A DNA stretch of 64,000 nucleotides. Source: Nocardia sp. BMG51109 (GTDB taxonomy: Bacteria; Actinomycetota; Actinomycetes; Mycobacteriales; Mycobacteriaceae). Shown here piece by piece: positions 33,622 through 43,200 of the stretch. Location: the NCBI RefSeq assembly GCF_000526215.1, contig NZ_JAFQ01000004.1, positions 7,626,001 through 7,690,000 on the forward strand. Reading direction: 5' to 3'. Numbering within the stretch: position 1 is the stretch's first letter; each line of letters begins with the position of its first letter. Below the pieces are notes generated by a model. That model saw only the letters and a program-made list of their open reading frames with translations. It had not been told where the DNA came from and searched no databases. Both the position numbers and the translations under genes were made by a program.

Positions 33622-35004
33622 ATGAGCGATTCGACTCTCGCCACGGACGGTCCGGTCGTTCGGCGCGGACGCGTGCTGGCCGTGCTGTGCACGGGAATGT
33701 TCCTGGTCCTGCTGGACGTGACCATCGTGAATGTCGCCCTGCCCGGCATCGCGCGCGGACTGCATGCGCCCGTGGCGACGCTGCAGTGGGTGGTGGACGG
33801 GTACGTCGTCGCGCTGGCGGGGCTGCTGCTGGCCGGCGGCTCCCTCGGTGATCGGATCGGTCATCGGCGCGTCCTGATCGCCGGTTTCGCGCTGTTCGGG
33901 TCGGCGTCACTGATGTGTGCGCTGGCGCCGACGCCCGGCGTGCTGATCGGGGCGCGGGTGGTGCAGGGGGTCGGCGGGGCGCTGTTGCTGCCCGGCACGA
34001 TGGCGGTCATCGTCGATGTCCATCCGGAGCGCGGCGAACAGGCGAAGGCGCTCGGTATCTGGGCGGCTGCCTCCTCGCTGGCGCTGCCCGCCGGACCGTT
34101 GCTGGGCGGTGTGCTCGTCGATGCGATGGGCTGGCGGCCGGTGTTCTGGATCAACGTGCCGCTGACGGTCCTGGTGATCGCCGCGACGCTGCGGGTGGTG
34201 CCCGGGCGGCCCAGTACCCGCGGCGAACGGCTCGACGTGCCCGGTCTACTCGGATTCGTCCTCGCATTGGGCGGTCTGGTCTTCACGGTCATCTCCGCCG
34301 GGCATCACTCGGGCCCGATCACCGTGGTCGCGGCGGCGGTGACGGTACTCGCGGCGGTCGGCGCACTGCTCGGTGCCGCGCGCAGCCCCAACCCGATCTT
34401 GCCCCTGGATCTGCTGCGCCGCAGGGAGTTTCTGAGCCCGAACGCCGTGGGACTGACCATGAATCTGATCTTCAACGGGCTGCTGTTCGTGGGCACCCTC
34501 TATCTCCAGGAGGTGCGGCACTATTCGCCGATCGCCGCCGGAGTGGCCGTGCTGCCGATGGCGATTCCGCTGGTTGTGCTCGCACCGGTGTCGGGGCGGA
34601 TCACCGCGGCTCGCGGCCCGAGAACGGCGATCGGTCTCGGCTGCGTCGTCTCCGCCGCGGGGTGCCTGGTGTTGACGACGCTGGAGACCGGAGGCGGCAC
34701 GCAGCGGCTGCTCGCCGGATTTCTCCTGATCGGCTGCGGCGGTGGGCTGATCACCGCCTCCGTGGTGGCGGCGGTCGTGCGCGCCACTCCCCCGGAGCGG
34801 TCCGGACTGGCGACCGGGACGTCCAATACCGCTCGGCAGATCGGGACCGCCTGCGGTGTCGCGATATTCGGCGCCGTCGCCGGGTCGCCCGCGGACGGAG
34901 GGTTCATCGACGGGATCCATCTGCTGGCGGCCGCCGCGGCGGTGGCATGGGCCGGCGCGCTGGCGCTGACCCGCTTCGGCATAGCGCACGATTCCCCTCG
35001 TTGA
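33622..35004 (+). CDS. MFS transporter, DHA2 type
   Basis: A 460-residue exporter with about 14 hydrophobic helices. Motif A is GGSLGDRIGHRRVLIAG after helix 2, helix 1 ends LLDVTIVNVALPGI, a hallmark of the EmrB/QacA branch, and motif C appears as LPAGPLLGGVLVDAMGWRPV. ATG 33622 gives the standard N-terminus. It lies downstream of the ArsR regulator's divergent region and the small conserved gene, and is likely a drug or metabolite efflux pump. The substrate is unknown. Confidence 0.88.
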   Translation: MSDSTLATDGPVVRRGRVLAVLCTGMFLVLLDVTIVNVALPGIARGLHAPVATLQWVVDGYVVALAGLLLAGGSLGDRIGHRRVLIAGFALFGSASLMCALAPTPGVLIGARVVQGVGGALLLPGTMAVIVDVHPERGEQAKALGIWAAASSLALPAGPLLGGVLVDAMGWRPVFWINVPLTVLVIAATLRVVPGRPSTRGERLDVPGLLGFVLALGGLVFTVISAGHHSGPITVVAAAVTVLAAVGALLGAARSPNPILPLDLLRRREFLSPNAVGLTMNLIFNGLLFVGTLYLQEVRHYSPIAAGVAVLPMAIPLVVLAPVSGRITAARGPRTAIGLGCVVSAAGCLVLTTLETGGGTQRLLAGFLLIGCGGGLITASVVAAVVRATPPERSGLATGTSNTARQIGTACGVAIFGAVAGSPADGGFIDGIHLLAAAAAVAWAGALALTRFGIAHDSPR

Positions 35005-35189
35005 CCTCGCATTGTCCACCGTCCGGCCAACGAGACGGCGCTCGATCCGACCACATCGGTACGGGGCCGGTCGTGTCCCGGCCGGCTGCCGGGCCGGGCG
35101 TCGGGATCGGCGACACGGACCCGCATTACCGCGCGCAGACCGGTTGCGGGGATACGCTTTTCGAACGAAGTAGCGAAAGACGGGCGGAA

Positions 35190-36380
35190 GTGGTGACGAC
35201 GAGCCGGATCGAGGACGTGCAGGCCGGCCTGCTCGACGACGTGCGCGACGCCGTCTCGTTCGGGTTCGAGGAGGCCGACGAGGCGCTCGCCGCGATGGTC
35301 GCCGTGCAGATCGAGGAACGCCCGCGCGGCGGTGCGCTGATCACGCAGCGGCTGGGGCTGGACGGCGAGCGCCCCGAGACCCTGACGCTGATCGGCCTGC
35401 GGTACGGGCTGTCGCGGGATCGGGTGCGGCAGTTGTACACCCGCGCCGTGGGCCAGATGGTCCGCCGAGTGCAGTCCACCGGCTACCCCGACACCGCGAT
35501 CTTCGCGGAGCGCTATCCCGTCGGCCGGCAGGACGAGCGCCTCGTGCGCACGCTGCTGGCCGAGATCTACGCCACCGACAGCGATATCGCCGCGCAGGAC
35601 CTCGCCTATCTGCGCCTGCGACTGGCCGGCCACGCACTACTGGATGCGAAACGCATGGCGGGCTTCGTATTTCAGCGCATCGCCGGATGGCAGCAGCGGG
35701 GGCGCTGGCATCTGCCCACCCCCAGGCACACCGAACCCGTTGCCGGACAACTCGTTCCCCTGCTGCGCCGCGCCGACTGGCCGAGCGGTGCGCCCGATCC
35801 GCTGCCCGGCTCCCCCGCCGCCACGCCCGACGCGCACGACGATGCCCGCGGATTCGTATTCGCCGAGAAGCTGGACCGCGAAACGACATTCGATACGGCG
35901 CTGGAGGCCCGGCTGCTGCGCATGCTCGACGAGAGCGAACAGGTGGTCACCTTCACCGAGCGTCCCGGTGGCATCGACTACCGGCTCGACGATGCCGAGC
36001 GCGCGCACCACCCGACCGTCGCCGCCCGGCTCACCGACGGCCGCACCCTCGCGATCGATGTCGTCCCGCTCGCCAGGCTCGCCGTCCACGGCAACCGGGT
36101 CAAGCTCGACGCCGCCCGCACCTGGGCGCACGACCGCGGCTGGGGCTGGCTGGTCTACACCGGCAGCCGCCTCGGCGAACCCGACCTGCGCCGCCACTCC
36201 GTCGAGCCCCGCGGCGAGAACATCCTGCGCAATCGCCTCGCCACCGGCCCGCTGGCCTGGCCCGAATTCCGCCGGATCGTCGACGAAACCGGCTTGGACA
36301 TGGTGGATTTCACCGCTCTGGTGCTGCGCCACGGCTGGCGATGGGAACGCGGCCCGTTCCAGCTGGCCGCCGGTACATAA
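35190..36380 (+). CDS. Protein with sigma-region-4-like HTH and degenerate TnsA-like domain
   Basis: A protein of about 396 residues from tandem GTG codons at 35190/35193. Residues ~45-95 (PETLTLIGLRYGLSRDRVRQ then LYTRAVGQMVRR) look like the region-4 helix-turn-helix of sigma factors. A middle helical part follows (IYATDSDIAAQDLAYLRLRL). From ~250 the sequence ERPGGIDYRLDDAERAHHPT, VAARLTDGRTLAIDVVPLAR and DAARTWAHDRGWGWLVYTG follows the TnsA-type PD-(D/E)XK nuclease pattern, but the catalytic positions are changed: the usual P-D is P-T, and the E-V-K triad reads D-V-V. So DNA binding without cutting is my inference. No transposon genes adjoin it. Confidence 0.55.
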   Translation: MVTTSRIEDVQAGLLDDVRDAVSFGFEEADEALAAMVAVQIEERPRGGALITQRLGLDGERPETLTLIGLRYGLSRDRVRQLYTRAVGQMVRRVQSTGYPDTAIFAERYPVGRQDERLVRTLLAEIYATDSDIAAQDLAYLRLRLAGHALLDAKRMAGFVFQRIAGWQQRGRWHLPTPRHTEPVAGQLVPLLRRADWPSGAPDPLPGSPAATPDAHDDARGFVFAEKLDRETTFDTALEARLLRMLDESEQVVTFTERPGGIDYRLDDAERAHHPTVAARLTDGRTLAIDVVPLARLAVHGNRVKLDAARTWAHDRGWGWLVYTGSRLGEPDLRRHSVEPRGENILRNRLATGPLAWPEFRRIVDETGLDMVDFTALVLRHGWRWERGPFQLAAGT

Positions 36381-36805
36381 CCACCGCAGCCGCAACCACG
36401 CCCGACCCGTACGGGCCACCCGTCACCGGCTGCTGCCGGGAACGGGGCCGCCCCGGTGGCCGTCGACGCGCCGGGCCGGCATTCTCAGCAGGATCGCCTC
36501 CAGCGCAAGAGTCAGCGTTCCGGTCACGACGCCGACCGGCGAGGCAGGCATCATGAACGCGGTATGACCGATCAGGAGGCCGCCCGCCGGCCAGATCCGG
36601 TGCCGGTCGTTCCAGTCCGCGGCGGCACGCCGGCGCATCAGCGTCCACCCGGATCCGGATGCCGGCACGGCCGCCACCGCGAACGGGATCGACAGCGCGG
36701 CACCGGACCCGAACAGTGAACCGGTACCCAGCCGCCCCGTTCACCCGACGGGTGAGAGCGCTGTCCGCACCCCGTCCGGCGGAGCCCTCGTTCCATCCGG
36801 TCTCG
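36381..36805. other. Gap with a possible membrane-protein relic on minus
   Basis: On minus, between about 36740 and 36423, an open frame reads LFGSGAALSIPFAVAAVPAS and then GGLLIGHTAFMMPASPVGVV and LTLALEAILLRMPAR, which looks like part of a small membrane protein, but there is no good start or ribosome site. Either a short unannotated gene from GTG 36677 or a relic. Confidence 0.3.
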
Positions 36806-37252
36806 TCATCGGGCACGCGCGTCGACCAGCCCTTGGATATCGATCTTCGTCATGGCGTGCAGCGCGGTCAGGACTCGTTCGGCCGCGTCCGGTCCGGCGC
36901 CGTCGAGCAGTTCGCCGACGGCCTTCGGCACGACCTGCCAGGTCACCCCGAAACGATCGGTCAGCGACCCGCCGGGGCCCTCCTGCCCATCGGCGGTGAG
37001 GCCCGTCCACACGGCATCCACCTCGTCCTGGGTGTCACATTCGACATACAGCGAGATTCCTGCGCCGAATCCGAACTGCGGGCCTCCGTCGTACGCGATG
37101 CAGCGCTGTCCGGCCAATTCGAAGGTGACGGTGGCACGACCGTCGGCACCGCGGCGGATTTCGAGGATCTCGGAACCCGCTATGACCCTCGTATAGAGTT
37201 CGGCAGCTTCCTCGGCTCGGCCGTCGAACCACAGAAATGTGTTCACCTGCAT
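36806..37252 (-). CDS. VOC-family (PhnB/glyoxalase-like) protein
   Basis: A 148-residue protein of the vicinal-oxygen-chelate fold, PhnB/3-demethylubiquinone-methyltransferase-like branch: NTFLWFDGRAEEAAELYTRV at the N-terminus, TVTFELAGQRCIAYDGGP, AGISLYVECDTQDEVDAVW, LTDRFGVTWQVVPKAV. ATG 37252 follows AGGAGA. It lies 25 bases downstream of the FAD monooxygenase in the same direction and is probably co-transcribed. Members may bind or convert small molecules or sequester drugs; which applies here is unknown. Confidence 0.85.
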   Translation of the reverse strand: MQVNTFLWFDGRAEEAAELYTRVIAGSEILEIRRGADGRATVTFELAGQRCIAYDGGPQFGFGAGISLYVECDTQDEVDAVWTGLTADGQEGPGGSLTDRFGVTWQVVPKAVGELLDGAGPDAAERVLTALHAMTKIDIQGLVDARAR

Positions 37253-37277
37253 ACTTGTTCTCCTGGCTTTTCCGGTC

Positions 37278-38510
37278 TCAGCGGAGGGTCGCCGAGGCGG
37301 CGTAATCCTCGAGTTCGACAGTGTTGGCCACCTTCTCCATACCGCGCACGACCAGGCTTTTCGGCAGATAGGGCAGCATCCGGACGGATCGGTTGCGCAG
37401 CCAGAGCTGCGCCCGGGAATTCGGCGTCAGACCGCCGTTCCCGGCATGGCGCGCGAATTCCTGGGCCCGGTCGGCGAATTCGCGCATCTTCTGCTCATAG
37501 GCGATGTAGGCGCGGTGATGGTCGCCGCCGGCCCGCATGAGTTCTCCGGCGAGGATGTATCCCCCGACCAGCGCCAGACTGGTCCCGATACCCGACATCG
37601 GCGAGGCACAGTAGCCCGCGTCGCCGAGCAGTACGCACCGGCCGCGCGACCACGACTCCATCCGGACCTGACCGACCCTGTCGAAGTAGAAGTCGGGCGC
37701 GTCCCCGATCGCGGACAGCATCCGCGGGATCTCCCACGTATCGCCTTCGAACGCGCGGATCACGATCCGTTTCTGCGCCTCGATGTCCCGCCGGTCGTAT
37801 CGCAGCGGCGCCGAGCGCACGAAGAAGCCCGCCAGCACCGCTCCCGGCGTGGGTTGCGGGGCCAGGCCGGCGGTGCGGCCCGGGCGCCCCGCGCCGCCGG
37901 GCATCGTGTACATCAGCTGCCACCCCTCGAGATCCAGTGCCGTGGTGGTGGTGAACAGCGAGACGTAACAGCCCAGATCGCGGAGGTAACGCTCCCGCGG
38001 GCCGAATACCAGCCGGCGGACGGTGGAGTGCACACCATCCGCGCCGATCAGCAGATCGAACCGCCGAGCCCCGCCCGCCTCGAACTCGACACGGACGCCG
38101 TCGTCGTCCTGTTCGACGGCGGTGATCGAATCGCCGAACACGTACTCGACGTCGTCACTGGTCGTGTCGTGGAGGATCCGAGCCAGATCCGTGCGAAGGA
38201 TCGCCAACTCGGCGACGGGGCCGCCCGAATCTCCGTAGACGTCGGTCCCCATCGTCGCCACCCGCTTACCGCGCCGGTCGACGAACGCCATACCGCGGGC
38301 TCCCGTATGCGCCTGGCGAACCCGGGGCAGGATGCCGGTCCGCTCGGCCACCAGCCGGGCGGTACCGCGGATGTCGACTGCGTGACCACCGCTGCGCGGC
38401 CCGGGCGCGCGCTCCACCACCGTCGGCTCGAAACCGAACCGGTGCAGCCAATGCGCCAGCGTCGGTCCGGCAATCCCGGCACCGGAAATGAGGATGCGCC
38501 GGTTCTTCAT
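37278..38510 (-). CDS. FAD-dependent monooxygenase, TetX/PHBH-like
   Basis: A 410-residue group A flavoprotein. The ADP-binding loop is ILISGAGIAGPTLAHWLHRF at the N-terminus, the mid D-G motif is DLLIGADGVHSTVRRLVFG (DG fingerprint), and the late FAD motif is GRCVLLGDAGYCASPMSGIG. ATG 38510 follows GGGAGAA. The C-terminal helix region (MLPYLPKSLVVRGMEKVANTVEL) is typical of the TetX-like group, which inactivates aromatic antibiotics, although many relatives are catabolic. It is divergent from a GntR-TetR fusion regulator across a strong dyad, so induction by its substrate is likely. Confidence 0.88.
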   Translation of the reverse strand: MKNRRILISGAGIAGPTLAHWLHRFGFEPTVVERAPGPRSGGHAVDIRGTARLVAERTGILPRVRQAHTGARGMAFVDRRGKRVATMGTDVYGDSGGPVAELAILRTDLARILHDTTSDDVEYVFGDSITAVEQDDDGVRVEFEAGGARRFDLLIGADGVHSTVRRLVFGPRERYLRDLGCYVSLFTTTTALDLEGWQLMYTMPGGAGRPGRTAGLAPQPTPGAVLAGFFVRSAPLRYDRRDIEAQKRIVIRAFEGDTWEIPRMLSAIGDAPDFYFDRVGQVRMESWSRGRCVLLGDAGYCASPMSGIGTSLALVGGYILAGELMRAGGDHHRAYIAYEQKMREFADRAQEFARHAGNGGLTPNSRAQLWLRNRSVRMLPYLPKSLVVRGMEKVANTVELEDYAASATLR

Positions 38511-38618
38511 GAGTTCTCCCTGCCATACCGTCAACTTCGTGCGTACGTCGTATATACCGTTGTCAGTCAACGTAACTAAATTCGCTGTCTGAAGCCATAT
38601 TTCGAGGAACAAAGTGAC

Positions 38619-38642
38619 CTAGTTCGGTCGAAATTGAACTAG
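38619..38642. promoter_or_regulatory. Dyad operator in the monooxygenase/regulator divergent region
   Basis: CTAGTTC (38619-38625) and GAACTAG (38636-38642) form a perfect inverted repeat with a 10-base spacer, 38 bases before the regulator's GTG. It is the clearest symmetric site in this AT-richer 169-base gap and a good candidate for the neighbouring GntR-TetR regulator. Confidence 0.6.
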
Positions 38643-38679
38643 TACACTCAAGAGTCGGCCAACCGATCGGAGAACCCCC

Positions 38680-39600
38680 GTGCCATCGCCGCAGCACCCG
38701 GATCCGCCGTACCGGACGATCGCCGCAGAGATCCGCACCCGGATCGAGACAGGCGATCTCCGCCCCGGCGACCGGCTCCCGTCCATCCGGCAGATCGCGC
38801 ACCGATGGGGGGTCGCGATCGCGACCGCGACCAAGGTGACCGCCGTACTCCGTCAGGAGGGACTGGTCGAACCGAAGGTCGGAGCCGGCACGGTGGTCGC
38901 AACCCGGCGCACCGTCACGTCGCGACAAGCGAGCCCCGACCGAATGTCCCACCAGGAGCATCTGATTCGCCGCGCGATCAGGATCGCCGACACCGAGGGA
39001 CTCGACGCGGTGTCGATGCGACGGCTCGCGGCCGATCTCGGCGTCGGTCCGATGTCGCTGTACCGACACATCACCGACAAGAGCGAGCTGCTGGTGCAGA
39101 TGGCCGACACGGCTTTCGGCGAACTCGGGCTCCCCGAGCCGGAACCGGGCGAGTGGCGCGCCAACCTCGAACTCATCGCCCGCCTGCACTGGAAACTGTG
39201 CCGACGGCACCTCTGGCTCCCCCGGGCCGTCTCGTTCACCCGCCCACTGCTCGTGCCCACCATGATGGCGCACACCGAATGGGTACTGCGTGCACTCGAC
39301 GGGCTCGGCCTCCCCGTGAAAACCTGCTACCACGAAGCACTCACCCTGCATGCCCTGGTCCTCACCAGCGCTCTGGCCGTGGCCGACGAGGCCGAAGCGG
39401 AACAGAACACGGGGATGACGCTCGACCGGTGGAATGCGGGTCAGCAACCGCGCGCACGCGAAATCCTCCGCAGCGGCCGATTCCCGCTACTCGCCGCCGT
39501 TACCCAAGACACCGCGCCGGACCTGGACGGCCTGTTCGACTACGGCCTCGCACGCCACCTCGACGGCTTCGCGGCTCTGTTCACCGATCGCCCCTCCTGA
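38680..39600 (+). CDS. GntR-TetR fusion transcription regulator
   Basis: A 306-residue protein joining two DNA-binding domains. Residues ~10-75 are a GntR winged helix (YRTIAAEIRTRIETGDLRPG then DRLPSIRQIAHRWGVAIATA, LRQEGLVEPKVGAGTVV). Residues ~88-140 are a TetR helix-turn-helix (LIRRAIRIADTEGLDAVSMR then RLAADLGVGPMSLYRHITDK), followed by a TetR-type C-terminal ligand domain (TetR_C_1-like, ending DGLFDYGLARHLDGFAALF). Start GTG 38680 has GGAGAA at the right distance. Such fusions occur in actinobacteria. It most likely represses the divergent FAD monooxygenase/VOC operon. Confidence 0.88.
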   Translation: MPSPQHPDPPYRTIAAEIRTRIETGDLRPGDRLPSIRQIAHRWGVAIATATKVTAVLRQEGLVEPKVGAGTVVATRRTVTSRQASPDRMSHQEHLIRRAIRIADTEGLDAVSMRRLAADLGVGPMSLYRHITDKSELLVQMADTAFGELGLPEPEPGEWRANLELIARLHWKLCRRHLWLPRAVSFTRPLLVPTMMAHTEWVLRALDGLGLPVKTCYHEALTLHALVLTSALAVADEAEAEQNTGMTLDRWNAGQQPRAREILRSGRFPLLAAVTQDTAPDLDGLFDYGLARHLDGFAALFTDRPS

Positions 39601-39773
39601 TCCGACCGCCCGGCACCTCCCTCCGGCGGCGCCGAACAACCGGACAGGACATCCCCGCCGAGACCGGACCGAGCCGCATCCGGGCGTGATGTTTCCCCCG
39701 CGCGCCTGCGGGCAAGACGAGCACATCGTCACTTGGACCGACAACCGGACTGTGTCATGAATCGGGATTCGAC

Positions 39774-40283
39774 ATGAGTATTGCAACGGGCGCATGGAAC
39801 ATAGCGAGAACCACGGGCTCGACGGCCGTGCACGCGGCGGAGGCGGTGGGCGGGGCCGCCGTCGGCGCGGTCACCGGAGCCGCCCGCGGCACGATCGCGG
39901 GGGCGGTGTCCGGGGCCCGCGGGCGGGTCGACGTGCCGACGGCAACCGTGCTCGGCGTCGCGGCGGCGGGACTGACCGGGCTGGTCGAATGGCCCGTCGC
40001 ACTGGCGGTCGGCGGAATCGCGGGGAGCGCGTACCTGCTGCGCCGGTCGCTGTCCTCGGATGTGCGGACGACGGCGGAAGGAGCATCCGAACCGCCCGCG
40101 CAGGCGAACCGGGGTCCGCGTCCCGCGCGCGCCGAGCGAGCCACGTCCGGGGCCGACGCGCCGAAGAGCGCATCCGAGCCCGGCACGAAGACGGGCGCCT
40201 CCCGAACCGGCGCGCGGAAGGGCACACGGACCGAGTCCGCGAGCCGGAGTCGACGGGCCGAGTCGGCCCCCGGCTCGAAGTGA
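39774..40283 (+). CDS. Ala/Gly-rich small membrane-associated protein next to ctpI
   Basis: A 169-residue protein. Residues ~1-60 are Ala/Gly-rich without strong charge; one or two hydrophobic stretches follow (TATVLGVAAAGLTGLVEWPV and ALAVGGIAGSAYLL); the last ~75 residues are hydrophilic, Arg/Ser/Ala-rich and probably disordered. Its stop shares one base with the ATG of the P-type ATPase gene (TGATG), so the pair is translated together. It looks like an accessory or folding partner of the pump. I know no domain name for it. Confidence 0.7.
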   Translation: MSIATGAWNIARTTGSTAVHAAEAVGGAAVGAVTGAARGTIAGAVSGARGRVDVPTATVLGVAAAGLTGLVEWPVALAVGGIAGSAYLLRRSLSSDVRTTAEGASEPPAQANRGPRPARAERATSGADAPKSASEPGTKTGASRTGARKGTRTESASRSRRAESAPGSK

Positions 40284-43200
40284 TGGTGTCGCTGCGTCGG
40301 ATAGCGTCGGTGCCGGCCCGGGTGCCGCTGACCCTCACGGGGACCGCGATAGGTCTGGTGCGGCGGCCTGCGGGGGCTGCCGCGCGGCTGGTGAGCCCCG
40401 ATCTCGAGGCGGTCGCGACGGAGCTGACCGACGGCATCGGCCGCGACCTGGGTGCCCTGTTCGATCCCCGCCGGCTGCGGCAGCAGCGGCGGGTTACCGT
40501 GCACGCCAATCGCATTCACGCCGAGGTGCGGGGGCTGCGCTCCGGCCGCGAGGTCGGCGACCGCCTGCGCCGGCAGCTGGTCCGTACACCGGGCGTGGAG
40601 TGGGTTCGGATCAACGCCCCTACCGGCCGAGTCACCGTCGCCGCCGATTCCCGGCTGACACCCGCCGGATTGGAGGCCGTTCTCGAGCGCGTCGAAGCGC
40701 AGGCGGGCACCGCCGACCATGCCTGGAGCCGGACCCTGGAACATCCCTCCGACCGGGAACCCGTGCTGACCTCGGCGCTGCAGTTGGCCGGCGATGTGGT
40801 GGGCCTGGGCGCGGCGCTCAGCGGGCGGGTCCTGCCGTTGCCCACGCCCGTGCACGCGTTCCGGTCGGCGGTCGCGCTGGTGGACGGGCAGCCGCGGCTG
40901 CGCGGGGCGCTCGAAGCACAGCTGGGCCGCCATCGCACCGAGGCCGTGCTCACCACCGCCAATGCCGTCGGCCAAGCCCTGGACGCGGAGGCGGCGAGCC
41001 TGTTCGCCGATGCCGCGCAGCGCGCGACACGTCTGGTGGAGGCCGCGGCCCGCTACGCCCGGTGGCGGAGCTGGGAGCAGCTCATCGCCGACCCGAACCA
41101 CCCGGACGTGCCCGAATACGATGCGCCGCAGGCACGCCCGGCCGCCCGCCCGCGCGGACCGGTCGAACGCTGCGCCGACGAGACCGGCACCGGATCGGCC
41201 CTGGCGGCCGCCGCGACCCTGGCGGGTGGTCGCGGCCTCGCCGACGCCACCGACGCCGTGGTGTCGGGCGTGCCGAAGGCCGCCCGCGCCGGGCGCGAGA
41301 CCTTCGCCGCCACCCTGGCCACCAGCCTGTCCGCCCGCGGCGTCCTGACCCTCGACCCGCGCATGTGGCGCCGCCTGGACCGCGCCTCGGCCCTCGTGGT
41401 CGACCATCGAGTGCTGCGCGGCGACCGGCGGGTGGTGCTGGCCGCCGAGTCCACCACCGACGGCTGGCCGACCGAGCACGTATGGAGCGCCGCGCAGCGC
41501 CTGCTGTGGCGCGACGAGTCCGAACTGCCCATCCCGCCGCCGAGCGGCCGTCGGCGCCACGATCTCGAGCTGACGGCCGACCCCGAACCCGCCACGCGCG
41601 GGAACACACCGGCCATCCCCCGGAATACACCCCCTACCGAAACGCCTGCCGGACAACCTGGTTCGGCACCTGTGCCCGACGACTGCGGTGCGCCGGCGAA
41701 CGACAACACGGGTGCACCGGCGAACGACAACACGACCGAATCCGAGTCCTCCGATCCGAACACCAACCGCCGCACGGACAACACCATAGCGGCGACCTCG
41801 GACGCCTGGGACCCGACCACGAACCGCGCGGACGACACAGCGGCGACAACCCCGGACTCCCCGAACACGAACGCCCACAACACATCGGCCGCCCTGGACG
41901 CCGGGAACCCGGCCACACACCGCCAGGCGGCCGGCCCGAGTCCGACAACCGCAGGCTCCACGAACCCGCACGCGGACGATCCGGCAACAGCACCGAAACC
42001 CTCCGACCACGAACGCGATTCGACACCCGAGGACAACACGGCCGACGCCGCCGACCCCGCCGAACCACGCCGGTATGTGCTTCGGGAGAACGGCCGCCCG
42101 GTGGGCCGGGTGCTGATCGGGCGCGAATCGCATCCGGACGCGATCGGACTGCTCACCGCCGCCCGCCGGGCCGGCCTGCGGGTGGTGCTGGTCGGGGGTG
42201 CGGACACCGACGAATTGCGGCGCAGCGCCGACGAATTCGTGCCGGCGGGCGGATCCGACACCCGGCTCGTGCGTCGGCTGCAGCGGCAGGGGCACGTGGT
42301 CGCGGTGGTGAGCGGGCGTGCCCACCGGGCGCTCGGCGCCGCCGATCTGGGTATCGGGGTCGTCACCGAGCGGGCCGACGGGACACCGTCGATCCCCTGG
42401 CAGAGCGATGTGGTGAGCCCGGACCTGGACAATGTTCTGCGCATCATCGCCGCCGTGGGCCCGGCCCGCCGGGTGAGCGAGCGCGGCCGGGTGCTGACGC
42501 TGTCGGCGGCCACCCTCAGCGGCCTGCTGCTGGCTTCCGGGCCCGCCGCGACCCGGCCGGCCCGCGCCACCAGCCCGCTCGCGGCCGCCACGATATTCGG
42601 GGTGCTGACGGGCGTGCACAGCGGGCGCCGGGCGGCCGGCGCACCGGCACCGGCACGGATCGCGCTGGTGCCGTGGCACGCCCTGGAACCCGACGAGGTG
42701 CTGGCCCGGCTCCCGCAGCCGGAGCGGCCACCGCCATCGCCGCCGCGGTCCCGGCTCCCGGCGACGGCCGCCCGGATCGGGCGGCAATTCGCCGCGCCCG
42801 CCGCAACATTCGCCGATGTCGCCCGGCAGATGCGCCGCGAACTGTCGGACCCGATGACCCCGCTGCTGGCGGTGGGCGCGGTCGCGTCCGCGCTGCTGGG
42901 TTCCCCCACCGACGCCGTACTGGTCGGATCCGTACTCGGGCTGAACGCCGCCGTATCGGCGCTGCAGAGCCGCCGCGCGCGCATCTCCCTGCACCGGATG
43001 CTGCTGGGCGAACGCCTGCAGGCCCGCCGGATCACCGAAGACGGCGAAATCCGCACCCCCGCCGACGATCTGCTCCCGGGCGACATCATCGCGCTCGGCG
43101 GCGGCGAGGTGGTACCGGCCGACGCCCGGCTGCTGGAGGTCGACGGCCTGGAACTCGATGAGTCGGGCCTCACCGGCGAATCGGTCCCCGTCGAGAAGCG

